A stretch of DNA of 64,000 nucleotides from Theobroma cacao. Taxonomy: Eukaryota; Streptophyta; Magnoliopsida; Malvales; Malvaceae. The notes under the pieces are model-generated. The model was not told the origin of the DNA and searched no databases. It was given only the letters and a program-made list of their open reading frames with translations. The DNA is taken from NCBI RefSeq assembly GCF_000208745.1, contig NC_030854.1, forward strand, positions 5,003,639 to 5,067,638. Direction: 5' to 3'. Shown one piece after another: positions 50,640 through 62,532 of this stretch (positions within the stretch are counted from its first letter, which is position 1; every line of letters begins with the position of its first letter). The position numbers were made by a program, and so were the translations under genes.

Positions 50640-51916
50640 ATCTTTTGTTAAACCACCATAACAGCCTTGAAAAACTCAACCACCTTAGCCTAGTTGTTGC
50701 AAACCAAAGTTGTTTAAGGAGTTCTTGTGCAGCTTCTAACGGTGATCCACACCAATTGATTTGAAAATAAACTTATAATTTAAGAGTAAGTCCTTAACAA
50801 ACTTATAACTTCTAATTTGATTAAGTCTAACTTAATCACCTCTCCCATTTTATTTTCAATATTCATTTTGGGTGTGTGACCCATTAAGCTTCCAACATGT
50901 TGACAATAAACTTAAGATATAATCCTTAAACTTAGGATTAGATAAATTTAAACTACTTTGAATTTATCATTAATCAAATTAACTATCCAAAGTTCATAAA
51001 CCAAGAGCGGAATCTAGCAATCCATCATAGCCACCTAAATGTTAGAAAAATCAAGATAGTTTTACTCAACTTTTCAGTGATCAGTCTTTTAGTGCAATTC
51101 AATCCTTTCACCAAGTGTCTTAGAAATCTAAGGAGCATGGTGTAGTGTCTATTTCTTGATCTTTCCATATTAGTTCTTGCTACCACCAATTAGCTAACAT
51201 GGATTATGGAAAACTTCTTTTCCAAAATCCATCTTGCTTTGACCAAAGACTTTACTAAGCTAATTCAGGACAAGATCAATCAAAGCACATCTCTTTAATC
51301 ACTTCGAGTGGTGAATCTTCTCTTGACTACTCATTTACCTTTGTATGTTTCATGCTATACGCAATGTCCATCACTTTGGGCAGTCATGGTTAGAACCCCT
51401 TAAAATAGTATCAAAGTATAACAATTCTCGTACAAGACAACTCGGTGTTTCAAGTCTAAGGATCACTTGCATGACTATCACATGAGGATATATTCCATAG
51501 ACACTTGAATGACATATCAAATGAAATCCTCATGGAGGGTCATGTTTAGTGAACTTGTTTTCAAAATAAGTAGTTCCGAGTATCTCCCTACTTCAACATA
51601 TGAGATCAATTGCTTACTTCACAAGTAAGGAACATAAAATGTGCTAGTCTATAAGCATCATTGATGTCTAATATTAATGGTACATTGATCATGAACAATT
51701 TAGGAATTATGCTTTGATGCATAAGGATTTTATAATTGAAACACTTTAAGATTCCCTTGCAAGGCATGTCAATTCCTTGGACTTCATCCAATAAGCCTGT
51801 GTACAATAGATTATTGATAAAGGAAAACCTTTGATCACTTGTTATGAGTATCTTGTTGCATGATTAAGGATACAAACCTTGAGCAATTCAATTGGTTGCA
51901 GGGCTTATACCTAACA
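50640..51916 (-). repeat. 3' LTR of copia element 1
   Basis: Begins, on the minus strand, TGTTAGGTATAAGCCCTGC at 51,916, directly after the expected end of pol (CATAAGTTAACAGTCACCC). Homologous to the lone LTR at 38,819. The downstream end is approximate; GTGTGGATCACCGTTAGAAG near 50,750 looks like LTR leader sequence. A by-eye match of roughly two thirds to three quarters of bases to the other copy suggests age. Confidence 0.68.
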
Positions 51917-51959
51917 TTTCTACCATGGGTGACTGTTAACTTATGAGCTTGAGTCCTAT

Positions 51960-52927
51960 CCCTTTTGAGGTCTTATTTATAATATCTTTAACAAGATTTT
52001 TGTTAAAAGATCTATTAAGTTTTCACTAGACCTCATAAAATTTATAATGATCACCCTATTTGAAATTAATTGTTAAATGTAGTTATGTCTAAATCCAATA
52101 TGTCTAAACTTTCCATTATACATTTGGCTATATGCTCTTGCTAGAGTTGTTTCACTATTACAACAGATAGAAATTGGAGAAATTGGTTTAAGCCATAAAA
52201 GTAATACCATAGAGTAAATTTCTTAGCTATTCAACTTTTTTAGTGGTAGTAGCCAATGTAATGAATTTGATTGTCATGGTGGAATTTGTTATACATGTTT
52301 ATTTTTTGAACCCCCAAGAAATGGCATCCTTATCAAGAATAAAAATCCATCTACTTGTAGAAGCATGATATTCCAAATAGGTAATCCAACTAGTATTTAA
52401 ATATCCTTATAGCATTGATGGATATCCATTATAGCAAAAAACATAATTGATTATCTTTTTTCAGTACCTAAGTACTTTATTTATTACTTGCTATGCAAGT
52501 TACTTGGATTACTTGTGTATTGACTTAATTTCTCAACAATAAATGTTATATCTAGCTTTGTACATATCATTGCATATATTAGGCATCCAATTATCTATGC
52601 ATATTCTACTTGTGCTATTAGCTTATCTTTGTTGGGTACCAGCCTTAGATTAGAATCATAAAGCATAAACATTGATGTATAATCTGACTTTCTATACTTC
52701 ATTATAATCTTTTGAACATAATGTGATTGAGACAATGTTATGCCATCATTGTCTCTTATTATTCTTATACTAAGAATCACATTCGTCACACTTATATCTT
52801 TCATGTCAAACTTCTTTAGTAAGAACCTTTTTGTGCAATCGGTACCAAATATTAACATGTCATTCATATATAGGGAAATGATGACACCTCTTACCATTAT
52901 GAAACTTACTATAGACACAATTATCAA
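51960..52927 (-). pseudogene. Copia RT / RNase H fragment of element 1
   Basis: Minus strand 52,927-52,595: ISLYMNDMLIFGTD, where the catalytic YVDD has become YMND, then KKFDMKDISVTNVILSIRII and DNDGITLSQSHYVQKI, the usual copia RT tail. Beyond a stop near 52,595 scattered pieces of RNase H remain, such as YNGKS.. / RHNY and MRSSENLIDLLTK near 52,130-51,990. Many stops and frame changes. Confidence 0.85.
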
Positions 52928-53089
52928 ATTAATTTATTTTATAGCCATTAGCTAGCACAATCTCATCATATTTTTGATGCCATTAATTAGGTGGTTGTTT
53001 TAACCCCTATAGGGACTTTACAAGCTTACACACATTCTTTTCTTTCTTAGTTGACAACATTGTACCTTAATGTATAATTGAAATGTCAA

Positions 53090-53390
53090 ATAATACATCA
53101 AGGTATATGTTCACATAAACAGCATTATGCCTTTATTGCACAATAAGAATGTCATGCCAAAGATATTAAATATCTTTTTTGTATCATTATACCTTCGATG
53201 ATAAAATAGAAATGCACCATATACTTAGATGTTAGATTTACATATTGGCACCATTATACCTTTACGTATAATAGGAGTGCCACATGCCCACACCTTGTGT
53301 CTTTCATTACATGGACCTTGATGGTATTTACATAGTAACATCATTATACCTTTATGTATAATAAGAATGCCACATACCCACATATCTCAT
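53090..53390. repeat. Four diverged copies of a 38-bp core
   Basis: CATTATACCTTTATGTATAA and its continuation TAAGAATGCCAC occur, with changes, at about 53,122, 53,183, 53,249 and 53,341 (spacing 61, 66 and 91 bp). The last two also share a downstream ACCTTGATGGT. They lie in the deleted gag-to-pol gap of element 1. Confidence 0.65.
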
Positions 53391-53399
53391 GAACCTTGA

Positions 53400-53703
53400 T
53401 GGTTTGTCTTCTATCAAAACTCAAGATGCTTTACTTTAGGATCTTTACCTTTTTTTATCTTATTTGTGACTTCATCTTGGTTGCAACAATCTTTTTTTAT
53501 TGGAAGATAACTACCAAGATCTTCGAGAGGCATCTACTCTTTCTTATACTTTAAAAATTTCTTAGTGTCTCTCCATGAGGGGGGAAATTTGTCAATTATA
53601 GAAGACACAACAATAACTTCATCCATATCTGCAGCATATGTGAATATAACAAAATCCTTTTTTCCAACTAATATACATTTTTTATGCATATCACATACAA
53701 TAG
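53400..53703 (-). pseudogene. Copia gag fragment of element 1
   Basis: Minus strand frame beginning at 53,703: IVCDMHKKCILVGKKDFVIF and AADMDEVIVVSSIIDKFPPSW, the central gag segment with the conserved 'L...I..LP.SW' motif. It then runs into a stop near 53,534 and weakly continues to about 53,400. The first residues seen by a frame search (to 53,725) belong to the LTR of element 2. Confidence 0.82.
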
Positions 53704-55357
53704 TGTTGGAAAAGAGAAGCTTCAAGTAAAACTACCAAGAAGGGGAATGAATTGGTTGTTAAGTAAAAAATCCTCCTTTTTGAAAAATCAATTCAACTAT
53801 GAAAGAATAAATTAATAAAACAGAGTATAAATTGAATAAGTAAGGAATAGTAAAGAAATAAGGGACTTAGCAAGATTTTTATTAAGGTTCAATCTTCCAA
53901 TGCCTACATCCTCTCACTTCATATCACAAGGAGTTTGAATTCCTTATTAGCTTATCTTTTCAATATGGTCAAGTGTAACCTTTATAACATGCCTTTTGCA
54001 GGATCAAGCGTAACCTTTACAACATGCCTTTGCAAGATCAAGTGTAATTTTTAGCAAGATGTTGCATTTTCAGGCTAAAGCACAAACTTTACACAAGAGA
54101 AATCCTTTTAAAGGATCATGGGAGACCCCTCTACCTTTTGCTTAGAGGTTTAAGCAATATAATAGTGGATTCAACCGAACCATAAAATAAAAACCTTTAA
54201 AAAGGTGGATAATGAAGTTTTAGTTCAAAAAGGTGAAAGCTTTCACAAATATAAGAATGATCAAGGAAGGTCTAAGCTCATGAAAGACAGGCTAAAGGGT
54301 AAAGATATGAACTTTAAGCTCATTGCTTGTTTGAAAGTAGAAACTTTTCTGTTTACAATTGCTATTCTTATTTTTTTTTCCTCTTGAAGAATGATTCAAA
54401 ATTTTTCAAAATCCTCTTATCTTCTTGCTTTAACATCCTTAAGATGTATATTTATAGGCCTTGAGATTTTTTACCTGTTGGAGTAAGTTTTGAATAATTT
54501 CTTGTACGTTCACACCAACTTGCACAAATATGTCACTTTTGTAGAATCGATTTTTTATAGTTGAGTTGTCAGTTCTTTGCAAAGTTTGTAACTTTCTGTC
54601 TCTGAAAAATTAATTCTTTTATTATGAGATGTCGGTTCTTCTACAATTGGGTGTAAAGGTGACACCTTTGCAATTTTAGAGAATTGATTTTTTTGCCTCA
54701 AGGTGTCAGTTCTTCGCTGTGGACTGGCACCAAAATTTGAATTCAAGCTTAAATTTTGCTGTTCCACTTTTGTCCAGTTGTGCCATGCCTTTCCTGGTCA
54801 ACAAGTTTTTAATTTGTAATTGTGGTGCTTCAAGAACTGACTTCTTCTTCTTATGGAATCGATTTTTTCTTCCTTGCTTTTCTCCTTTTACCTTCTGTCT
54901 CCTCATAATAGATTCTTTGTCTCTTAGGTGTTAGTTCTTCACAAAGTTTTTAGCTTCTGTCTTCCAAGAACCCAACTTCTCCTTGTCCTAAAATCAATTT
55001 TTCATTGTTGATATTTGCTCAAGAGTTGACTTTTTCTTTTACAGAATCAATTCTTCCTGTAATTAAAGAATATATTGTGCTTCTTTTCATTTAAAAATCA
55101 AGTCATTTCTTTTGGAAACTTGATCCTTGGGTTGGCATATATAATTTTGAAAACAAGAGACTTTTGAGAAAATCAAGAGTATGATCATCCATATTAAAAA
55201 TATATTTAAACAATTAATGTGTTTCAATATATTTTTCTATTAAGTTTAGCTTTAACCATCCTTTGAGATTTTTCTTCATACTTAAAAATATTTATCATTT
55301 TCAAAGCTTATTGAGTTCAATCAATTTTGTCATGTCAAAACAAGAATAAAGCTAACA
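53704..55357 (-). repeat. 3' LTR of element 2, 1,654 bp
   Basis: On the minus strand begins TGTTAGCTTTATTC at 55,357 and ends CTTTTCCAACA at 53,704, TG...CA. Preceded by a purine tract and followed directly by gag of element 1. Contains repeated AATCGATT / AAGAACTGAC motifs around 54,560-54,960. The base motif CTATT at 53,703-53,699 would be the target duplication, its partner being outside the window. Confidence 0.75.
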
Positions 55358-55370
55358 ACTTCTCCCTTTT
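55358..55370 (-). other. Polypurine tract of element 2
   Basis: On the minus strand AAAAAGGGAGAAG followed by T, immediately before the LTR start at 55,357. This is the usual purine stretch at the 3' end of Sirevirus-type elements. Confidence 0.72.
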
Positions 55371-56002
55371 TGATGTGACAATATTAAGAGTTAAATTTGC
55401 TTATCGAAGAAAAACTCCCCTTGAAAATATGCTCAATATTTTTTCAAGCAAAGTTCCCCCTGAATTTGTGCTTTTCCAAAAAGCTTTGCATTTAAATTTG
55501 AAAACACTTTTGAAAAACCATTTTGAAAAATGCAGCCAATTATGAACGAAAATTTAAGCGCAAATTTACTCATTATATTTCTTCTTTTTGTTATATGAAA
55601 AAAGAAAAGAAAATGGAGTATAAGATTAAAGGAAGAAAAACTCATAGAAAGATAGAGCATTAGTAGCACAAGTATAATATAATTATCCATCAATCTTTTA
55701 GAATAAGATCATAAAGACATTCATAGCAAGTAAGTTCAATCAATCATCAATTAATCATTAATAATTTTATAGAATATTTGCAAAAGAGATATTTCATTAA
55801 TTTAAATCATATACAAAAGATCATTTGCAATACAGTTATATCAACATGAAACAAAATGCATGCAAATGATAATGCAAAGCAACTTTCTATGATTTAGATT
55901 CAAAGTCAGTGCTAAAATTAAAGTTAGAGTCAGGTCTTTTTCTTTTGTGTTTTTCCATTCATCCTTCTTCATCCAAATTTTGAATTCAACACTGTACTCA
56001 TA
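55371..56002 (-). other. Tail of the element 2 extra ORF and non-coding sequence
   Basis: On the minus strand right after the solo LTR the frame continues with EYSVEFKIWMKKDEWKN and then runs into stops. From about 55,850 to 55,371 no coding signal is seen, as expected for the region before a polypurine tract. Confidence 0.5.
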
Positions 56003-58993
56003 TGTCAAGCCCGGCTCTACAATATGTTTATTATGTCATTCTTACATAAGAATGCATGTTTGCTTACTTGGGTACCTTGAAAATCGTTAAAGGACGGCAA
56101 TATACCAAATGATACAATTAAGTTGAATTAAGCCTCGAACTAGTCCAAATAGAGATCTTAAGATGCAATTGAGAATTTTAAAACCCCATAATGACTTAAA
56201 ATGGTGATTCGGAGTTCGAGGACCGATTTGGAGTCAAATTGGAATATTCATGACCTAGGGGCAAAATGATCATTTTGCCACCCGAGGTTAAGATGTGAGT
56301 GTTGGATGAAATTTTTGACTAAGATTGATCATTTGGAGTATAATTTGAGTTTGAGAAGTGAAGAATTTTAATTTTGGTATTTTTTCGAGGATAAGGGCAA
56401 AATAGTCATTTTGCAACCACAAGGGCAAAATTGGTATTTTACACACCAACACTTGTCATGCCCATGGATTTCATCCATTAACATTTTGTATTGTGGATAA
56501 TTGAAATATTTTATGTGGTGGAGAAAAAAAGCTTAATAGTTAAGAATTTAAAAATGGACTAATGGTAAGGTGACAAGTGTCAAGCTTTTATTTCTTTATT
56601 ATTTTCCTTATAAATTAGCACAAAACTAGCCCATATCTCTTCATTATGGTCGGCCTCACCAAGGAGAAGCAAGAAAAAGGAAGAACAAAACCCTAGGTGG
56701 AAAAATTCAAGGAAAAAGTGTGAACATTCAAGGAAACAAGTGAAAAAAGGTAAGATTTTTCAATTTAAGCTTGAGATCTCTCTTTCTTAAGCATTTTTTC
56801 TTATTTTTCATGGTTGAATCACATGAAATCATAATGAATCCCTTGCTGGCCGAACACTTAGAGGGACATTTTGATGTTTGATTTGGTTAGATTTCAATGT
56901 ATTTTAGTGGTTTTAGTTAGTTAGTGATGTGTAACATGAAAAGCCAACAAGAAAAATTCACTTCCTTCCATCACCCATCATTGGCCGAATCTTCCATGTA
57001 AAGTGTGGATGGTGGATTTGATTTTATTTCAAGTGAATTGGTTAGGAAATGATGAATTACGGTGAGAAAATCAAGTCGAAAAAATCATAGTATTGATGCA
57101 CCCACCATGGCCGAAATTCCTAAGAGAAAATGTGAAGATGATTTTGCTAAATTTTATGCTATTTGACTTGTGTTTGATGGTTTGGAGAATTGGAAGAAAA
57201 ATGGAGTTAATTGGAGTTGAATTGGACATATTGGCCAATTAATAGAGTGATAGATTGAATTAGGCCAATACCGTTTTATTTAGGTACACAATTGAATTTG
57301 TGTAGAACATCGTGTTTAGACGATAATCCGAACAATTTGCATTCCATTTCATGCATCCATATAGTTTTATAACAGTTTAGCACCAATGTGGTAAATTGTT
57401 TGATTGTGCATTATGTCTAGGTGGTGAATCCTTCGATAAGGGCAATGAAATTGTAGCTGAAGATTGATAGTCGGAGTATTCTAAAAATTCAACTCCCGAA
57501 ATAGTGAGTAACCTTATCATCATCTTGATTATCTGAAGTGAATTTTAATTCGTTTTTGTGATTTTATGGAAAATGAGTTTAAATGGTAAATCTTTATGTT
57601 TTATAAGCAAAAATGTGATTAAATGAAATGATTTTATAAAATTGTTTTGAAATTGAATGATGGTTTTGAAAATGGAGTAATTAGAGACTAATTGCTGTGT
57701 TGTAAATTATGATTTGAATAGAATGGCTTATGATAATGTGGGCATGAGTGGTTGGATTGGTAATTGTGCTAAACATATGTGAACTGTTGTTTTGTCTTGA
57801 CATGCTGTGTTGTAAAATAATTGCCACGTCGTGCTGTTGGAATTTTATTGATTTGGTGGGATATCGATTAGCTTACTATAGTGGGCGGGTTCTGTGGACT
57901 AGCTTATTAGAAGGGTACGAAATCCGGTTATATACGTACCTTGGTCGGAGAGGCGCGTAGGGTAACTCCCGAGGTAAAACTTTAGAGTTCATTTCACACC
58001 AAACCACTATGTGAGGGTGAACTCAGCCAAGGCCAAGGAACGGCTATGTTTTCAAAATAAAAACATGATTTATGCGTACATGACTTTTTAACAGCTTTGG
58101 CAGATTCGGTTGGGATAGCCCCAGGCCAAGGTATCCCTGACAACTGAGTATGAGAATAATTTTGACACGAGCCAAGCTTTTCAGGAAATCATAAGCCTCG
58201 TTGTTTATTTGGGTGAAATGAATTTATTTTATCTTATTAAAATGAGTTCGAAATGCTGTGGATCATTTTTATGCTAATCTATTTTATCTGTCTCCATTTA
58301 CTTAGCTTTGGATATTTTAGATTATATTTGTTTACTCATTGAGATTATATAATCTCACCACCCTCCTTTCTATCCCTTTCAGGCTCAAGATAGTCGGTAG
58401 ATAGCTAATTTCGTTGAGGGCTACAGTTGGACTTGCATCCTCAAAAACTGTAGGTTCACAGCTTTCATTACTTTTTGTCATTCGGGGGCCCACATATCAT
58501 TGTTAAATGTTTTGAATACCTGGTTGCGTGTGCTACTATATTTAGGAATTTATTTTACTTTTACACTGTAAAAATTATTTACGTAGCGATCTATAAAAAT
58601 TGTTTTATGAAAAATTAGAATATTTTATTTATTATTTTTATTTTATTCCATTAGCTATAATTTCACTTTAAATGAATGTTTTAGATATCTAAATTTATTT
58701 TCGGTTATGAAATGTGTAAATTTCTCTCATATACTACATTTTAGCTAGTTTCAAAATTTTTTAAAAAAATGACCAAAATACCCCTGTGTAGTTGAAATTT
58801 CTCTTTGACTGTTTTTGAATTGAAATTGCTTCATATCACTTTAAAACATGATTTTAGTAACTAATACTCACAAGGGAAGCGAGAAACCTGATGTTAAGCC
58901 TTGCGAGGTTTCGATTGGCATTCTAGATAATGAATATCTATCGGGACATCGCGGCGGTTGTCACGAGCTCGATGAGAGTTTCGGGTCGTGACA
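56003..58993. mobile_element. Solo LTR, 2,991 bp, target duplication TCATA
   Basis: Starts TGTCAAGCCCGGCTC and ends TTTCGGGTCGTGACA, so the ends form an inverted TGTCA...TGACA. TCATA lies on both sides (55,998-56,002 and 58,994-58,998). No gag or pol motif, primer-binding site or polypurine tract occurs inside, so a single LTR left by LTR-LTR recombination is the simplest reading. A TATAAA at 56,609 and a purine-rich leader after it suggest plus-strand orientation. The long LTR and CGGGTCGTGACA end recall gypsy (chromovirus Tekay/Del-like) LTRs; that lineage is an inference. Confidence 0.85.
56609..56614 (+). promoter_or_regulatory. Possible LTR TATA box
   Basis: TATAAA about 600 bp into the solo LTR, followed within 50 bp by a G/A-rich leader-like region. 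Motif and position only. Confidence 0.4.
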
Positions 58994-58998
58994 TCATA

Positions 58999-59856
58999 TC
59001 TCATATTTTCAAGAATATATCTATTTAACCTTTTGGTTAACTTCTGACTCTTGAGTTTCTCATTCCAAGTATCAATCTTTGACTTGTGGAGGAGTTTTGA
59101 TATCACCATGCCATATGCCAGATCGTTTTGTGTTCTTTTGACTAGGGTTATCATATCTTTAAAAATGAATTAGGCAAAATCAATCTATGTTTTCTTCTTT
59201 ATGTGGTGCATGACCACATTTCTTTATTTATTATAGTCTTAGGCTTGATTCCCAAAGGTCTGATGTTATGGGCAACTATAAAGTACAAGACTCTGTCATG
59301 AATACCTAATCTTGAGACATGATTTGGAAACTCTAGATTAGTGATTGGTTGAACTAGAAATTTTGTAGCTAATTTATCTTTAGAAATAACATTTTCTTTT
59401 CCCAAGTAAGAAATTACATCTTCATTTACAGGTTTTAACTTTAAGATTCTTTAGAGCAGTGCAAGAGTGATGAAATAATTATTCTAGGAGAGAGATGTAA
59501 AGAATGAGTCATCATGATCAACTGGTCCTTTGTCATTTACTCCTATGTAGACTGGTTCTGTTTGAGTAAAAGACTTTAACAAGATCTTCATATACTTCTC
59601 TTTTCAGGTTCAAATAGTAGTGTCATCCCATTTCTCATATATTTGCATTGTATGGCCATCCAATATCCTCTTCAAGCTATTCTAAGTCAATTAGTCCACC
59701 ATGAAATACCTTTCTTAAGGCATAATCTTTATCAAACTCCATTTTTTCTTCAGATGAAAAATGCATATAGAGAGAATCATTTTTCTTGCTCTTTTGCTTC
59801 TTAGAAACCTGTGTAGAAACTTCCCCATTTCTTTCTGAAGATCTTTTTGAGGCCAT
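58999..59856 (-). pseudogene. Extra ORF of element 2 ('putative plant transposon protein' type), split by the solo LTR
   Basis: Minus strand. An ATG at 59,856 opens a Lys/Ser-rich frame with a premature TAG about 60 codons on. The later frame 59,405-59,199 has NHVSRLGIHDRVLYFIVAHN and RPLGIKPKTIINKEMW, and 59,154-58,999 has DLAYGMVISKLLHKSKID. This '.R.LH.I..H...P' then 'YG.LI.K.L' pattern is that of the plant transposon protein domain found in Sirevirus-type extra ORFs. The function of that ORF is unknown; an envelope-like role has been proposed for SIRE1. The frame is cut at 58,998 by the solo LTR and continues at 55,997. Confidence 0.68.
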
Positions 59857-59929
59857 TGAAGTGGAGATTGATGGGAGTTAGGAAATGATTTCTTATTTTC
59901 TTGTGTACTGAATAGATTTCTTCTTTGAA

Positions 59930-60440
59930 TGTTGTGTACCTTGAATGAAGATTCAATATATATAGTTGTGAAAAGAGAAAGTGGAGATATTGAAAAGTTT
60001 CGACCTTTTCATTTTCCAATAGATACTCTTTTAGAATATAAAAAGTTTTGACCTTTAAAAGTAACTTTTGAGATTTCAAAGTTATCTTTTAAAATTTGAA
60101 GTTCAAAGATTTTTTTGATTAAAAAAAGGATCGATTCTTTGAATACTAAAGGTCGGTTCTTTGGTATATAAAAAGTAAAAACAACTCTTAGAGAATCGAT
60201 TTTAAAAGGAAGGGTGTTGATTCTTATAATTAAGAGTTTTAAAGGATTATGAGTTTTGACTTAAAAACAAGTTTAGGAAATCTCTAAAAAGAAGAAATTT
60301 GTTCAATACACTATTTCGCTTGAATTGAAAGAATGCATTTGTATGTGATAATGAGTGAATGCAGTCAATCAAACACACAAAAATTTCATTAGGATATCAT
60401 TCATTCAAATCATGTTTCATAGAAAATAAGAACTCAAGAA
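59930..60440 (-). repeat. LTR-like segment upstream of the extra ORF
   Basis: On the minus strand contains AGAATCGATTTTA-type and AAGAACCGACCTTTAG motifs resembling those in the LTR at 53,704-55,357, then ACTATATATATTGAAT near 59,960 just before the ORF. It may be a decayed internal LTR fragment or a promoter for the extra ORF. No TG/CA ends or primer-binding site were found. Confidence 0.4.
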
Positions 60441-60739
60441 TTAACATCATGCAGTCAATTTCAGTCAATGAAAAAAAAAAAACCAATCATCATTCACAAA
60501 GAAGTGGCTTTTGGCACTGAAACCACATATTTTTATTGTACACCAATCTTTAGGACCTTGCTTCTTTCTGATTTGGTTTACCTACAAAACAATTTCTTAT
60601 TTGAACTTTTGGTATTCAAATTTCCTTGGATCCTTTTTTTTAGTCACAATAGTCACATAAAAATTATTCATTTCATTTATAAAGTCTATTTAATCAGTTT
60701 TCTTTTTGTAATTTTCAAATGCATCTCTTAACTTTTTAT

Positions 60740-62529
60740 TTTCCTTTTCTAAGTTATTAAGATCCTTTCGACTTAATTGAATTTCATCTTCAATTTATTA
60801 TTTTCATTTTCTAATTCATGTTTCACTTTTGTTAAGAATTTATTTTCAACATTCAGACTAGATATCTTTTCTTCATTTTTCAGCTTCATATTTTCATATT
60901 TATGAACCAATTCCTTAAAGGTTTCTTCAAATTCCTCAAATATAAAAGTATATCATTTGTTAAGATTTTTACCTTTTCTTCCTAGTTTAATGATGAGCAC
61001 TATTTACAAGATAAAGAGCTTGCTTCACAGTCTTGTCTTAAGAATTGAAACATGATTGATTTATCATCATTGTTAAGTTTCCATCCTTGAGCTATTTTCT
61101 TTAAGCAAGTAGTCAAGCTTATCCCATATTTTTTTGGCACTGTTGTACATAGAGACTTTGATGTATTCCTTTTCTCCTAGTGCAGTGAAAAGAATATTCA
61201 TGGTTTTGGTATTTAGCTCTTGCATTCTTTAGTCATTTAAGTCCAATTCATGCATCTCGCTAATCATCTTTAGTGGTTTTTCTTCAATTGTTCTCCACAT
61301 TTCAGGACCATATGTTTGAATAAACTGCCTCATTTGAATTTCCACTTAAAAAAGTTTTTACCACTAAATTTTGAAAATTCTACAAAAGATTTTTCATTGT
61401 TAAAACTGATGAAGCAAGATCAATGTCCATTGGAGTAATGACTTCAGATTCTTTACTTCTGTCATTATAATGGGCTTTCATGTTCAAATGTTTCTCCTTG
61501 ACAACCACTCTATGACTTAAACATTAAGAGTTAAGATACTGTGGATTTTCTTCTTGTCCATTTGACTCTACATCATCTTCATCCATAGGATCATCAAGTA
61601 CCATATAGTAAAAATTTGCAGTCTCTTCTTCCTGTTCATTTTATGACTCATCAATGTCATTTCGTGCTGCCATTATTACTTTTTTCTTGATGTTTCTTGA
61701 ACTATTCATCTTGAGTTTTGGACATTCGTATTTGGTGTGTCCAGGTCTTTTGCACTCATAGCAAATAATGTGATCACTTCCATGATTAGCCTTTAGAATG
61801 TCTTTCTTAAGATTTCATCTTAGTTCCTCTCTTTTAAAGATCTTTTTGCTTTCTTGTTTGTTCCTCAAGAAATCTATTAAACCTTTTGGTTAATAGAGCT
61901 ATTTTTTTATCATCACATTCAACATTCTTTACATTTACTTCCTTAATTACTATGAGAGCAATGCTTTTTCTTTTTTATTCTCTTTTAATTGCTTCATTTA
62001 TTTCTTCCTCATGTTTGAAAGCCATCTCTTAAGTGAGCCAAAAACCTATAAGCTTATCTAACTTAAGTACATTTAAATATTTGGTTTCTTCTATTGCAGT
62101 GACCTTAGGTCTCAATGATTTTGGTAACTAGTGAAGGATTTTCTTCACCAATTATGCATTTGGGAATTCTCTTCCTAAATCTTCAAGTCCTTTTTTGATT
62201 TTAGTGAATCTCTCAAACATCTATTTTGGAGACTCTTCATTTTTCATTTTAAACAATCCATAATCAAGGTATAAACATACTTATCTTTGACTCTTTTACT
62301 TAACTAATGCCCTCATAGCAATTTTCTAAAGTGCCCAAATCTTTTTTGCATTGGAGCACATAGCTGCCCTTCTAAATTCTTCTTCACTAAGAGCACACAA
62401 AGTAGCTGTTACAGCTTTGTGATTCAGCTGTATCAACTTTTTATCCTTATCATCCCATTCAGCTCTAGTTTTAAGATGTTTCACACCATTTATAGTTTTT
62501 GTAAGAATATGGGGTCCATCAATAATCAT
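60740..62529 (-). pseudogene. Copia gag of element 2 with zinc knuckle and coiled coil (decayed)
   Basis: Minus strand. Starts inside GPHILTKTINGVKHLKTRAEWDD-type sequence at 62,529 with LIQLNHKAVTATLCALSEEE and AAMCSNAKKIWAL, the standard N-terminal copia gag. Many stops follow. Around 61,785-61,710 a knuckle CYECKRPGHTKYEC is intact (CX2CX4HX4C). Past it an acidic NEQEEETANFYYMVLDDPMD-like stretch (about 61,650-61,590) and, near 60,960-60,780, Lys/Glu/Asn heptad-like sequence (LVHKYENMKLKNEEKISSLN) typical of long Sirevirus-like gags. The first gag codons are lost at 62,533, where another LTR begins. Confidence 0.8.
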
Positions 62530-62532
62530 ATC

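Larger units (their letters stand above)
50640..53703 (-). mobile_element. Copia remnant (element 1), split by element 2
   Basis: Minus strand. Contains a gag fragment (53,703-about 53,400), an RT/RNase H fragment (about 52,930-51,960) and a 3' LTR (51,916 to about 50,640). Protease, integrase and the first half of RT are missing between 53,400 and 52,930. The gag is cut at 53,703, where the 3' LTR of a second element begins, so the 5' part of this element should lie right of that insertion, probably outside the window. Confidence 0.82.
53704..62532 (-). mobile_element. Sirevirus-like copia derivative (element 2), pol not found, itself interrupted
   Basis: Read right to left: gag (62,529 to about 60,740), an unassigned part with LTR-like motifs (about 60,440-59,930), an extra ORF (59,856 to 58,999, resuming at 55,997), polypurine tract (55,370-55,358) and 3' LTR (55,357-53,704). 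It sits in gag of element 1. An ORF encoding a 'putative plant transposon protein' domain downstream of pol is known from Sirevirus-type copia elements. Here no protease, integrase or RT is seen between gag and that ORF. Either pol was deleted or two elements are joined; the sequence does not decide. The 5' LTR is not in the window. Confidence 0.62.
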
